Positions 52,018 through 60,487 of a stretch of DNA of 61,484 bases are shown piece by piece. A program made the translations under genes and the position numbers. Under the pieces are notes generated by a model. That model did no database searches. It was not told the DNA's origin and saw nothing but the letters and a program-made list of their open reading frames with translations. The stretch spans positions 1-61,484 of the forward strand of contig JACQXE010000010.1 in NCBI GenBank assembly GCA_016208915.1, written 5' to 3'. How positions within the stretch are numbered: position 1 is the first letter of the stretch; every line of letters starts with the position of its first letter. The DNA is from Nitrospirota bacterium (lineage in GTDB: Bacteria; Nitrospirota; Thermodesulfovibrionia; Thermodesulfovibrionales; UBA1546).

Positions 52018-53411
52018 AACTTGCAGTTGTTGTCCTTGCAGCAGGCCGTGGGAAAAGGATGAATTCTAATGTTCCAAAGGTTTTGCATAGGATATTCGAT
52101 AAGCCCATGCTCCAGTATGTCTTGGACTCTTCCTCCATGCTCAGGCCGTCGAAGATACTTATTGTGGTAGGAAAACATCAAGAGGATATTAAGAATTCGG
52201 TAAAAAACAGAGATGTCTCATTTGTCATGCAGAAAGAACCGAAGGGAACTGCTCACGCGCTCAGAAAGGCAGTAATGAGGCTAAAAGGTTTTAAGGGGAC
52301 AATAATTGTCCTGAATGGAGATGCCCCGCTCATAACAGCAAAGACATTGCGCAGACTTCTTATGCTGCACAGAAATGGGAAAAACGATATCTCTTTTATA
52401 TCTTTTATAGCAGGTAGCCCCGCTGCATACGGACGGGTTCTGAGAGATAAATCAGGCAATGTGCGTTCGATTATTGAAGAAAAGGATGCAAACAAAAGCC
52501 AGAAAAATATAAGCGAGGTCAATAGCGGTATATATGCATTTGAAGCCGATGCCCTGAAACTTCTGGAAGATATCTCTATGAATAAGTTAAAAGGTGAATA
52601 CTACCTTACTGATATTATCGGTATTGCAAGGGATAGGGGCTTAAGAGTTAAGGCATACTGTATAGGTTCTGAAGCGGAACTAATGGGGATTAACACAGCA
52701 ACAGAGCTTCTGAAGGCTCGGCAGATGTTCAGGGAACGGATAATCAACAAGTGGATAGAAACAGGTGTTATATTTTTGGATCCTGATTCTGTCTTTGTCT
52801 TTCCGCATGTTATTATAGGAAAAGATACTATCATTTATCCTGATGTCTATCTCGAAGGAAAAACAAAGATCGGAAAGGGCTGTATCCTATATCCAAATGT
52901 AAGGATTAATGACAGCATTGTCAAAGACAGAGCAGTTATTAAGGATTCTACGATTATCGAGAGTTCTCTTGTAAGGGAAAATGCAGTGATAGGCCCCTTT
53001 GCGCATTTAAGGCCGGGCTGTGATATCGGGGCTGAAGCAAAGATAGGCAATTTTGTTGAGGTCAAAAAATCCGTTATAGGTAAAAAGACAAAGGCATCAC
53101 ACCTGAGTTATCTCGGTGATGCATCTATTGGTGAGAGTGTGAATATTGGTGCAGGCACGATAACATGCAACTATGATGGAAAAGGAAAGCACAGGACAAT
53201 AATTGAAGATAATGTTTTTATAGGCAGTGACACGCAGCTTGTTGCGCCTGTCAGTGTTGGCAAGAGTGCATACATTGGTGCAGGCTCAACGATTACAAAA
53301 GATATTCCTTCTATGTCTCTGGCAATAAGCAGGGTAGAGCAGAGAAACATAGATGGCTGGGTATCAAAAAAAATAAAAGTTAAAAGTTCTAAGTTAAAAG
53401 TTCTAAGTTAA
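52014..53411 (+). CDS. glmU: Bifunctional GlmU (GlcNAc-1-P uridyltransferase / GlcN-1-P acetyltransferase)
   Basis: The N-terminal pyrophosphorylase domain has VVLAAGRGKRMNS, QKEPKGTAHA, LNGDAPL and NSGIY. The C-terminal left-handed beta-helix has HLRPG, NFVEVKKS, HLSYLGDA and GAGTITCNYDGKGKH with the acetyltransferase His. It makes UDP-GlcNAc for peptidoglycan and lipid A. The last twelve residues (KIKVKSSKLKVL) are encoded by a heptamer array and go past the normal end. glmS, which supplies the precursor, is next. Confidence 0.97.
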   Translation: MKLAVVVLAAGRGKRMNSNVPKVLHRIFDKPMLQYVLDSSSMLRPSKILIVVGKHQEDIKNSVKNRDVSFVMQKEPKGTAHALRKAVMRLKGFKGTIIVLNGDAPLITAKTLRRLLMLHRNGKNDISFISFIAGSPAAYGRVLRDKSGNVRSIIEEKDANKSQKNISEVNSGIYAFEADALKLLEDISMNKLKGEYYLTDIIGIARDRGLRVKAYCIGSEAELMGINTATELLKARQMFRERIINKWIETGVIFLDPDSVFVFPHVIIGKDTIIYPDVYLEGKTKIGKGCILYPNVRINDSIVKDRAVIKDSTIIESSLVRENAVIGPFAHLRPGCDIGAEAKIGNFVEVKKSVIGKKTKASHLSYLGDASIGESVNIGAGTITCNYDGKGKHRTIIEDNVFIGSDTQLVAPVSVGKSAYIGAGSTITKDIPSMSLAISRVEQRNIDGWVSKKIKVKSSKLKVLS

Positions 53412-53418
53412 AAGTGAA
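53377..53418 (+). repeat. Heptamer array (AAGTTAA/AAGTTCT) at the 3' end of glmU
   Basis: Six units alternate: AAGTTAA, AAGTTCT, AAGTTAA, AAGTTCT, AAGTTAA, AAGTGAA. The glmU stop lies within the array. Confidence 0.9.
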
Positions 53419-53480
53419 AGGAGTTAAAGGCAATGGTAGTAAGCATCAAGTAGTCAGGTAGTTAAGGGTTTGTCCCTTTT

Positions 53481-53515
53481 GCTACTTGCTACTTGCTACT
53501 TGCTACTTGCTACTA
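53481..53515 (+). repeat. Heptamer array (GCTACTT x5) directly before glmS
   Basis: Four exact GCTACTT units plus GCTACTA end two bases before the glmS ATG at 53518. They occupy the place where a ribosome-binding site is expected. Confidence 0.95.
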
Positions 53516-53517
53516 AC

Positions 53518-55344
53518 ATGTGCGGGATAATAGGATATACGGGCAAGAAAGATGCGGTCTCAATTATTCTCGATGGGCTCAGGCGTCTCGAGTATAGAGG
53601 ATATGACTCAGCAGGGGTCGCATTCTTTGGAGAAAAGGGCATTGAGGTTAGAAGATGCCGTGGAAGGATCAGGGACCTAGATGCGCTTATAGAGGCTAAT
53701 AAGCCATTCAGCCCAACCGGGATCGGGCATACACGGTGGGCAACGCACGGAAAGCCGTCAGAGGACAACGCCCATCCTCACAGATCAGACGGTATAGTGC
53801 TTGTGCATAACGGGATAATAGAAAACTATCTCGACCTTAAGCGCAGGCTTCAGGAAGAGGGCTTCAAGTTCACATCAGAGACAGATACAGAAGTGCTCTG
53901 CCATCTTATAAATAAACATATTAATCCTGAAACTCCACTCGAGGATGCTGTCAGAAAGGCGCTAAAGGATGTAAGGGGCGCTTATGCAATAGCTGTAATG
54001 AATGAAAAAGAACCCGGCAAAATTGTAGGCATAAGAAAAGACAGTCCTCTTGTAATAGGCGTCGGTGAAGGAGAATTTTTCATTGCTTCAGACGTTCCTG
54101 CTTTTCTTAATTATTCAAGAAATGTGATATTTCTCGATGAAGGCGAGATGGTTGTTATTACCGAGGGTGGAATGAAAATAACAACGCTTGACGGAGTTTT
54201 GGTTCATAAAAATTCCGAGTCTGTTTCATGGAGTCCTGCAATGGCTGAGAAAGGTGGATACAAACATTTTATGCTTAAGGAGATATTTGAGCAGCCAAGG
54301 TCGATTGCAGATACCCTGAGAGGAAGGTTTTATCCTGAAAGCGGTGAAGTAAATATGGAGGAGTTCGGGATTGGCACGGATGATCTTAAAGATATAGAAA
54401 AGATATTTATCGTTGCATGCGGTACATCGTGGCATGCCAGTCTTGTTGGAAAATACATCATAGAAGAGCTTGCGAGGGTGCCTGTAGATGTGGATATAGC
54501 TTCAGAATTCAGATATAGAAACCCGATACTTGGGAAGAGCCTGTTTATAGCAATAACCCAGTCAGGAGAGACTGCTGATACACTTGCAGCAATGAGAGAG
54601 GCAAAAAAGCGCGGGGCAAAAACCTTGACTATATGTAATGTTGTGGGCAGCACTGCAGCGAGAGAGGCGGATGCTGTTTTTTATACACACTCCGGCCCTG
54701 AGATAGGTGTTGCGTCAACAAAGGCCTTCACAGCACAGATTATCGGGCTTTATCTTTTTGCAGCAGGTATTGCACATATGAAAGGCAGGATTAACAGCAA
54801 CTCAGCAACAGAACTTCTCAGGGATCTGCTATTTCTGCCTGAGATGATAGAGAAAGTGCTCGCTAAAGACAGCGAGATTTTAAAGATTGCAAAAGAGCTG
54901 TTTAAGGCTGAAGACTTTCTGTATCTCGGCAGGGGAATAAATTATCCCATTGCACTTGAAGGCGCACTTAAGCTTAAAGAGATATCATATATCCATGCAG
55001 AGGGTTATCCGGCAGGTGAGATGAAGCATGGTCCTATAGCCTTGATCGATGAAGCTGTGCCATCTGTGTTTTTACTGCCGAAAGACAGGCTTTACGAGAA
55101 AGTTCTTTCTAATATTGAAGAGGTGCGGAGCAGAGGGGGGAAGATTATAGCAGTAACAAATGATGTTGATGAAGATGTCTGTAACCGCTTTGATTACTGC
55201 ATATCTGTGCCTGATGCAAACCCGTTTCTTTCAACAATACTCATGATAGTTCCTCTGCAGCTTCTTGCATATCATGTAGGCGTGCTGAGAGGGTGCGATG
55301 TTGATCAGCCGAGGAATCTTGCCAAGAGTGTAACTGTAGAATGA
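53518..55344 (+). CDS. glmS: Glutamine-fructose-6-phosphate aminotransferase (isomerizing)
   Basis: ATG 53518 is followed by CGIIGYTG, so the nucleophile Cys becomes the N-terminal residue after Met removal, as GlmS requires. Other glutaminase motifs are HTRWATHGKPSEDNAHPH and VHNGIIENY. Two SIS domains (about 285-425 and 455-600) bind the sugar, with SGETADTLAA and ending KSVTVE. It makes glucosamine 6-phosphate for the GlmU pathway. No Shine-Dalgarno precedes the ATG; the nearest (AAAGGAG, 53417-53423) serves a six-codon frame at 53433-53453. The in-frame TTG at 53470 would add 16 residues before the Cys and should inactivate the glutaminase. Confidence 0.96.
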   Translation: MCGIIGYTGKKDAVSIILDGLRRLEYRGYDSAGVAFFGEKGIEVRRCRGRIRDLDALIEANKPFSPTGIGHTRWATHGKPSEDNAHPHRSDGIVLVHNGIIENYLDLKRRLQEEGFKFTSETDTEVLCHLINKHINPETPLEDAVRKALKDVRGAYAIAVMNEKEPGKIVGIRKDSPLVIGVGEGEFFIASDVPAFLNYSRNVIFLDEGEMVVITEGGMKITTLDGVLVHKNSESVSWSPAMAEKGGYKHFMLKEIFEQPRSIADTLRGRFYPESGEVNMEEFGIGTDDLKDIEKIFIVACGTSWHASLVGKYIIEELARVPVDVDIASEFRYRNPILGKSLFIAITQSGETADTLAAMREAKKRGAKTLTICNVVGSTAAREADAVFYTHSGPEIGVASTKAFTAQIIGLYLFAAGIAHMKGRINSNSATELLRDLLFLPEMIEKVLAKDSEILKIAKELFKAEDFLYLGRGINYPIALEGALKLKEISYIHAEGYPAGEMKHGPIALIDEAVPSVFLLPKDRLYEKVLSNIEEVRSRGGKIIAVTNDVDEDVCNRFDYCISVPDANPFLSTILMIVPLQLLAYHVGVLRGCDVDQPRNLAKSVTVE

Positions 55345-55404
55345 TTTAACCTTAAAATTATAGACATAAATAATCATTATTTGTTATCCTATAAAGGAGT
55401 TGTC

Positions 55405-57507
55405 ATGTCAAAAGAGGTTTTACTCAAAAATCTAAATCCACAGCAGAAGGATGCTGTTTTGCACACAGGGAGCCCGCTTTTGGTTCTTGCAGGCGCAGGA
55501 AGCGGCAAGACAAGGGTTATTACCTACAAGTTTGCTTATATTGCGCAATCAAAAAAGATCTCACCGCAGTCAATTCTGACTGTCACATTCACCAACAAGG
55601 CAGCCGAAGAGATGAAGGGAAGGATATCCCGACTTATTGGAAAGGATATCGATGGCTCATGGATAGGCACTTTTCATTCTCAATGCAATAGAATACTCCG
55701 AAAGGAGATAAAGGCTCTCGGTTATGAGAATAATTTTCTGATATACGATGATGACGATCAGTGTAACCTCATAAGATACATATTAAAAGAGTTCAGGATA
55801 TATGAGGCAATGTATAAAGGAGTTGTATCGAAGATAAGCTCTCTAAAATCTTCTCTCGTAAACCCTAGTAAATTTCTTTCCCAGGTAAGTGGCTTTGGTT
55901 TTGATGAAAAGCTTGCAAAGGTCTATGTGAGATATCAGGATGAGCTTAAAAGGTGCAACGCTCTTGATTTTGATGATCTGATAGTCCTGACAGTAAAGCT
56001 GATGGAAGAAAATCCAAAAATGCGAGAAAAATACCATGATATATTCAGATATGTACTCGTTGATGAATTTCAGGATACAAACTATGCGCAATACAGGCTT
56101 CTGAAACTTATTTCCCAAAAGGACAACATATGTGTGGTTGGAGACGATGACCAGAGCATATACAAATTCCGGGGAGCGGATGTTTCGAATATACTTAATT
56201 TCGAAAAGGATTTTCCCGGAGCAAAGATTGTGAAGCTTGAACAGAACTACAGATCAACCCAGAATATTCTTGACGTTTCGAGTGCTGTGATTGCCAGCAA
56301 TCCGATGAGAAGGCAGAAAAAACTCTGGACGAAAAGAGGCTGCGGTGAAAAGGTCTATCACTGCTGGCTTAACACAGAAGAGGAAGAGGCAAAGCACATA
56401 GCAAGCTTGATAAAGGAACTATATCTGAAAGGCGAGTATAATTATAAGGATTTTGCCGTTCTTTATAGAGTGAATTTTCAGGCCAGGGCAATTGAGGATG
56501 CCCTTAGAGATGAAATGGTACAGTATCGTGTTATGGGCGGAATAAGCTTTTATCATCGCAGGGAGATAAAGGATATGCTTGCCTACATGCATCTTGCAAT
56601 AAATCCTAACGACAATGTGAGCCTCAGGCGTATAATAAACTGCCCTCCGAGGGGAATAGGAGCAGCGACCCTCTTAAAGATAGAGCATGAGGCAAAGAAG
56701 AAATCACTAAGCCTTTTTAATGCAATCAAGGCGATCTTAAAGGCTAATGGAGTTGCGCTCTCTGCAAAAGAAAAACTCAGCGGATTTGTCGGGATGATAG
56801 ATCAGGTAATATCTGCCAATTATAAGTCTGCGGCAGCAATGCTTCGGGATATAGTTGAGAAGGTGAAATACATAGATTTTATAGGCGAGGAAAGGGCGCA
56901 GAATGTATATGAACTCATTGCATCTGCAGAAGGTAAGGATTTAAGCAGTTTCAATGACATGGCAGCGCTGGTTATGGTAACGGATGAGGTGAATGCAGAA
57001 AATTCTGTCTCGCTTATGACCATGCACAGCACCAAGGGTCTTGAGTTCCCGGTAGTTTTCATAGTTGGCCTTGAGGACGGCCTTATGCCTTATTTCAAGG
57101 CGCTTGACAATAACGATGAACTGTCAGAGGAGAGAAGGCTATTCTATGTTGGTATGACAAGGGCAAAGGATGTCTTATGGCTTACCGGTACAAGAAGAAG
57201 GAGGTTGTACACAAAGATGCAGGAACAGGAGCCGTCAAGGTTTCTTAATGATATACCTCCGCAATGCTGTCAGTGGATAGAAAAATCAGTGAAGGCACAA
57301 CCTGTGTCGCTTCCTGCAATAAGGCTTCCGCAGATAAAACCTTCCCTTTCATATGTGGTTGGATCCAGAGTGAACCATCCTAAATGGGGAGTAGGTGTTG
57401 TGAGGGAGTGTTATGGCGAAGGAGATGAACAGAAGGTCATGGTAAACTTTCCTGATGTGGGCGTAAAGAAACTCGCTCTCAGATTTGCAAATCTCGAGAA
57501 GATATAA
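55405..57507 (+). CDS. pcrA: UvrD/PcrA-type superfamily I DNA helicase
   Basis: The ~700-residue product has the 3'-5' SF1A motifs: Q motif LNPQQKDAVLH, Walker A AGAGSGKTRVI, Ia TFTNKAAEEMKGR, II LVDEFQDTNYAQ, III GDDDQSIYKFRGA, IV EQNYRST, V MTMHSTKGLEFPVVFIVG and VI LFYVGMTRAKD. The C-terminal tail VNHPKWGVGVV is the Tudor-like RNA-polymerase-binding unit of PcrA/UvrD. ATG 55405 has AAAGGAG six bases upstream. PcrA and UvrD cannot be separated firmly by sequence here. gatC follows after eight bases. Confidence 0.95.
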   Translation: MSKEVLLKNLNPQQKDAVLHTGSPLLVLAGAGSGKTRVITYKFAYIAQSKKISPQSILTVTFTNKAAEEMKGRISRLIGKDIDGSWIGTFHSQCNRILRKEIKALGYENNFLIYDDDDQCNLIRYILKEFRIYEAMYKGVVSKISSLKSSLVNPSKFLSQVSGFGFDEKLAKVYVRYQDELKRCNALDFDDLIVLTVKLMEENPKMREKYHDIFRYVLVDEFQDTNYAQYRLLKLISQKDNICVVGDDDQSIYKFRGADVSNILNFEKDFPGAKIVKLEQNYRSTQNILDVSSAVIASNPMRRQKKLWTKRGCGEKVYHCWLNTEEEEAKHIASLIKELYLKGEYNYKDFAVLYRVNFQARAIEDALRDEMVQYRVMGGISFYHRREIKDMLAYMHLAINPNDNVSLRRIINCPPRGIGAATLLKIEHEAKKKSLSLFNAIKAILKANGVALSAKEKLSGFVGMIDQVISANYKSAAAMLRDIVEKVKYIDFIGEERAQNVYELIASAEGKDLSSFNDMAALVMVTDEVNAENSVSLMTMHSTKGLEFPVVFIVGLEDGLMPYFKALDNNDELSEERRLFYVGMTRAKDVLWLTGTRRRRLYTKMQEQEPSRFLNDIPPQCCQWIEKSVKAQPVSLPAIRLPQIKPSLSYVVGSRVNHPKWGVGVVRECYGEGDEQKVMVNFPDVGVKKLALRFANLEKI

Positions 57508-57515
57508 AAGACGAT

Positions 57516-57794
57516 ATGAAGATTTCCGTTGAACATATTGCAAAACTTGCAAGGCTTTCCCTTTCTGAGCAGGAAAAGGAATTGTTCAGCGCGCAGTTAA
57601 ACAGTATTATCGTTTATGTGGAAAAATTAAGTGAACTCGATACTAAAGATATTGAGCCCACATCCCATGTGCTTTCATTGAACAATGTAGTGCGTGACGA
57701 CACACCGAGAGAATCCATCCTCAGAGATGAGGCCCTCTCAAATGCCCCTGACCATACGGAAAAATTCTACAGAGTGCCCAAGATAATAGAGTGA
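57516..57794 (+). CDS. gatC: Asp-tRNA(Asn)/Glu-tRNA(Gln) amidotransferase subunit C
   Basis: The 92-residue product reads ISVEHIAKLARLSLSEQEKE, FSAQLNSIIVYVEKLSELDT, DIEPTSHVLSLNNVVRDDTP and ends FYRVPKIIE, the complete GatC pattern. GatC ties GatA to GatB in the transamidosome. Usually gatA follows directly, but here a repeat region and panD come next, so gatA/gatB must lie elsewhere. Confidence 0.95.
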   Translation: MKISVEHIAKLARLSLSEQEKELFSAQLNSIIVYVEKLSELDTKDIEPTSHVLSLNNVVRDDTPRESILRDEALSNAPDHTEKFYRVPKIIE

Positions 57795-57812
57795 GAAACA
57801 GTTCCATAGTGC

Positions 57813-57897
57813 AGAAGTCAGAAGTCAGTCTCCTTCGGCGACTCGTCCGCACTCAGGCGGACTCGCCGAGGAGAGCCGAGGCGAGAAGTCAGAAGTG
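57813..57897 (+). repeat. Repeat block between gatC and panD
   Basis: AGAAGTC occurs twice in tandem at 57813-57826 and again, followed by AGAAGTG, at 57884-57897. The centre is a GC-rich hairpin unit (TCCGCACTCAGGCGGACTCG) also seen at about 60182-60200. Confidence 0.8.
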
Positions 57898-57911
57898 CGA
57901 ATGTTTAAATA

Positions 57912-57939
57912 CTATCCACTGTTCACTATTCACTATTCA
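57912..57939 (+). repeat. Heptamer array (CTATTCA) just before panD
   Basis: CTATCCA, CTGTTCA, CTATTCA and CTATTCA follow each other. They end 12 bases before the panD ATG. Confidence 0.85.
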
Positions 57940-57951
57940 CCGGGGTTTATC

Positions 57952-58308
57952 ATGCTGAGGTGCATGCTCAGGGCAAAGATACACATGGCCACTGTCACAG
58001 AGTCAAACCTCGAATACGAGGGAAGCATTACTATCGATGAAGGCATTCTGAAAAAAGCCGGGATACTTCCTTATGAGCAGGTTATGATAAGCAATCTGAA
58101 TAACGGCGAGAGGTTTGAGACATATGTAATCCCCGGCAGGAGAGGCTCCGGAATGTTTTGCCTTAACGGCCCGACTGCAAGAAAGGGCGCTGTCGGAGAC
58201 AAGATTATCATATTCTGCTACGGCTATTTCGAAGACGACAAGATTAAGGCATCGAAACCGAATATCGTTGTCCTTAATTCAAAAAACAAGATCAGCAAGA
58301 TTAAGTAG
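57952..58308 (+). CDS. panD: Aspartate 1-decarboxylase (proenzyme)
   Basis: The 118-residue product starts MLRCMLRAKIHMATVTESNL and has the self-processing site EYEGSIT: cleavage between Gly24 and Ser25 makes the pyruvoyl cofactor. NGERFETYVI and GSGMFCLNGPTARKG complete the active site. It makes beta-alanine for pantothenate and CoA. ATG 57952 gives the family-typical start; an upstream in-frame extension is repeat-encoded. Only GGGG (57942-57945) serves as ribosome-binding site. Confidence 0.96.
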   Translation: MLRCMLRAKIHMATVTESNLEYEGSITIDEGILKKAGILPYEQVMISNLNNGERFETYVIPGRRGSGMFCLNGPTARKGAVGDKIIIFCYGYFEDDKIKASKPNIVVLNSKNKISKIK

Positions 58309-58705
58309 ATTGAATCGGTAATGTAGCCCAAAAATGCCGCATTCGACATTCAGATAACTTATTAAATTCTTAACTGTTTTTGTCATTAGCTTATTTATTA
58401 ATAGGTTAACAATTGTTAACCACACACATAACGGTTAACATGGGAATTAAATGAAATCAAGAGGCTTCCGCTCTTCTCGAAGCATCAGCGAAGAGTCGCC
58501 CGAGGCGACTGCTCTTCCTCGCTTGCTTGCTTCCGAGCTTTCACGAAGTGACTCGCCCCAGCTTCTGCTCTATTGCGCTTTTGCACTATAGTACTTTAGA
58601 AAATATACGGGAAGTGGAGCCTGGTTTTAGGTTTTAGTTGAGTAGACTAATTTAGATATTTCATCCGGCATGTTTTCATTTTAGCACGGGACTTGCGCTG
58701 AAACG
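58309..58705. other. 397-bp intergenic region with palindrome and GC-rich repeats
   Basis: No gene is seen. It contains the palindrome at 58404-58421, a GC-rich hairpin block (58465-58560, including CGAAGCATCAGCGAAGAGTCG, which recurs in variant form at about 59279-59300), and GGTTTTA twice (58623-58636). The string ATACGGGAAGTG at about 58602 recurs at 59488. Confidence 0.7.
58404..58421. promoter_or_regulatory. Perfect 18-bp palindrome GGTTAACAATTGTTAACC
   Basis: The sequence equals its own reverse complement over 18 bases. A half-site, CGGTTAACA, follows at 58432-58440. This looks like a dimeric regulator-binding site. The regulator is unknown. Confidence 0.55.
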
Positions 58706-59245
58706 ATGTTTTTGCGTATTGTAAAAATACTGTTATATCTAAGGAAATATGAGAAAGCCATTACTTTGAATAAAAAGAGTGTCTCAGCATATATCACGCC
58801 TGAGGGTCAAAAGCGTTTGAAATCTGAACTGTCATATCTCTGGAAGGTTAAACGCCCTCAGGTTACCCTGGCTGTTGCTGAAGCTGCTGCTATGGGCGAT
58901 CGTTCTGAGAACGCAGAATATATTTATGGTAAAAAGCAGTTAAGACAGATTGATTCCCGTATACGCTTTCTTGCAAAGAGATTGAGCGAGTTAATTGTAG
59001 TGGACAGGACGCCTGATGATACTTCAAAGATATTTTTTGGTGCATGGGTTGAGGTTGAGGATACTGATGGGAACGTTTCCGAGTATCGCATTGTCGGCCC
59101 TGACGAAAGTGATTCCGAGAAGAATTTTATCAGTATTGATTCACCTATGGCGAAAGCATTGTTACGCAGGGCTGAGGGTGATGAAATTGTTGTGTCCAGA
59201 CCTAAGGGCAAAGCTGCTTTTGTTGTGACATCCGTCCATTATTAG
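58706..59245 (+). CDS. greB: GreA/GreB-family transcription elongation factor (GreB-like)
   Basis: From residue 27 the product reads SAYITPEGQKRLKSELSYLW, followed by the coiled-coil with the acidic tip GDRSENAEYIYGKKQLRQID (about 64-83). The C-terminal FKBP-like domain has IVGPDESD, ISIDSPMAKALL and GDEIVV. Gre factors enter the RNA polymerase secondary channel and trigger cleavage of backtracked RNA. ATG 58706 gives an unusual 26-residue N-terminal extension; TTG 58766, preceded by GAGAAAG, would give a normal length. Confidence 0.9.
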   Translation: MFLRIVKILLYLRKYEKAITLNKKSVSAYITPEGQKRLKSELSYLWKVKRPQVTLAVAEAAAMGDRSENAEYIYGKKQLRQIDSRIRFLAKRLSELIVVDRTPDDTSKIFFGAWVEVEDTDGNVSEYRIVGPDESDSEKNFISIDSPMAKALLRRAEGDEIVVSRPKGKAAFVVTSVHY

Positions 59246-59724
59246 TTTTACACCTTTAACTTCTGGCTATTGAACTTTTCGAAGCATCAGCAAAGGGTCG
59301 TTCTCCTCCAAAGGCATTAAACCAAGCAGTAAAAAGAAACATTGACCGGTTCCCTGAAGACTTTATGTTCCAGCTAACAAATCAGGAAAAAGAAGAGGTG
59401 GTCACAAGTTGTGACCACCTTAAGCGGCTCAAGTTTTCACCTAATCTGCCATATGTATTTACCGAGCATGGGGCAATTAAGAAAAAATACGGGAAGTGTC
59501 CCTAGTGTCCCTAGGGTTACTTGGTGTCCCTAGGGTTACTTAAAAATTGCATTGTGAATTGTTGTGTAGGGTAGACTGTTTTCTTTTTTGGGGGTTTTCT
59601 GCATTATATTTTTAACTTGCAATTCCCTGTAGTCATTGCTATCATTGCTACAGGGTTAATCATTCATTTTTCCTATTAATTTATCAACGCTCCGAGGCGA
59701 AGACCCGGAGAAAGGAGGGGGACA
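59246..59724. other. 479-bp region with ORF6N remnant and direct repeats
   Basis: Apart from the ORF6N pseudogene it holds tandem units GTGTCCCTA (59500-59520) and a 19-bp direct repeat around CCCTAGGGTTACTTG, plus AT-rich sequence up to the next ribosome-binding site. No complete gene is visible. Confidence 0.65.
59308..59481 (+). pseudogene. ORF6N (KilA-N-type) domain protein, fragment
   Basis: The frame reads PKALNQAVKRNIDRFPEDFM, FQLTNQEKEEVVTSC, and LPYVFTEHGAI, the central part of the ORF6N DNA-binding domain found in phages and mobile DNA. Both the start and the C-terminal part are missing; the frame is cut on both sides by short repeats. It is a relic of acquired DNA. Confidence 0.75.
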
Positions 59725-60021
59725 ATGATTAAAAAAGTTTGTACAGTGGTTTTATGCCTTTTGCTGTTCCTGTTTTTAGCCGCGCCGTCGCCATCGAATC
59801 TGCCCAGCGGCGCGGGGGTGGTCAAGACAGATTATGCCGACCAGTCCAACATCAGAAAAGTGACCTACACGATGGTGCAGCCCGACGGAACCATGAAGGA
59901 AACGTGGTCCAAGGACGAAGAGATTCAAAAAAGGGTCGACAGGGCCGCTTCGGAGAAAAGGACAGTAACGGTTTGGTATCAAACGGACGGAGAGATTTAC
60001 GCCATTGAGACCCAGTACTGA
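59725..60021 (+). CDS. Small secreted protein of unknown function
   Basis: The 98-residue product has a signal peptide (KK, then VCTVVLCLLLFLFLAA, cleavage near residue 20-22) and a hydrophilic mature part with VTYTMVQPDGTMKETWSKDE and TVTVWYQTDGEIYAIET, two beta-hairpin-like halves. No family was recognised. AAAGGAGGGGG lies six bases before the ATG. Codon use is richer in G/C (GCC, CTG, GTC, AAG) than its neighbours, so it may come from another source. A hairpin-like CTCCG…CGGAG lies just before the ribosome-binding site, as before the mini-ORF at 45577. Confidence 0.65.
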   Translation: MIKKVCTVVLCLLLFLFLAAPSPSNLPSGAGVVKTDYADQSNIRKVTYTMVQPDGTMKETWSKDEEIQKRVDRAASEKRTVTVWYQTDGEIYAIETQY

Positions 60022-60259
60022 GAGTTATAAAAGAATATTCTCCTACGGTAAATAAAAGGGGACATATAACTGAAAAATATAAGGATGGAAACATAGGGAC
60101 ACTTCCCACATTTTCAACTACCAACTATTCCGGGGATACCATACTTAAATCAGCCCAAAGTCTGCAATCGCAGCTCACCCTGGTCCGCACTCAGGCGGAT
60201 TCACCGAGGAGAACGAGTCACTCCGTGAAAGTTCAAAAGTTTCAGGGCAGCAGAGCAGA
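60022..60259. other. Repeat-containing gap
   Basis: No gene is seen. It holds a GGGACACTTCCC string (60097-60108) related to the GGGAAGTGTCCC at 59492, and a GC-rich unit TCCGCACTCAGGCGGAT (60182-60198) like that between gatC and panD. Confidence 0.5.
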
Positions 60260-60454
60260 TTAAACAAGTATCTTTTTTACGCGACCTATTTCTCCGCTTT
60301 CCAGGCGAACTTTGATTCCATGCGGATGTGCAGATGAATTGGTTAAAATATCCTTTACAATCCCTTCAGTGAGTTTCTCTGTCTGCTGGTCTTTTTTCAG
60401 CGCGATTGAGACACGTAATCCACATTTTATATCAGCTCGTTTGGTTCCATCCAT
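60260..60454 (-). CDS. ywbE: YwbE-family protein (DUF2196)
   Basis: The 64-residue product reads MDGTKRADIKCGLRVSIALK, KDQQTEKLTEGIVKDILTNS and HPHGIKVRLESGEIGRVKKI, the whole YwbE sequence. Its function is not known. ATG 60454 has GGGAGAG about seven bases upstream; an in-frame ATG at 60478 would add eight residues. Confidence 0.9.
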   Translation of the reverse strand: MDGTKRADIKCGLRVSIALKKDQQTEKLTEGIVKDILTNSSAHPHGIKVRLESGEIGRVKKILV

Positions 60455-60487
60455 AAAGTGCTCTCCCGTGAGTTCCACCGTCTAAGG

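Noticed and set aside
53470-53517. Extended glmS start at TTG 53470
   Set aside because: The added residues are a translation of the GCTACTT array and would bury the Cys that must be N-terminal in GlmS.
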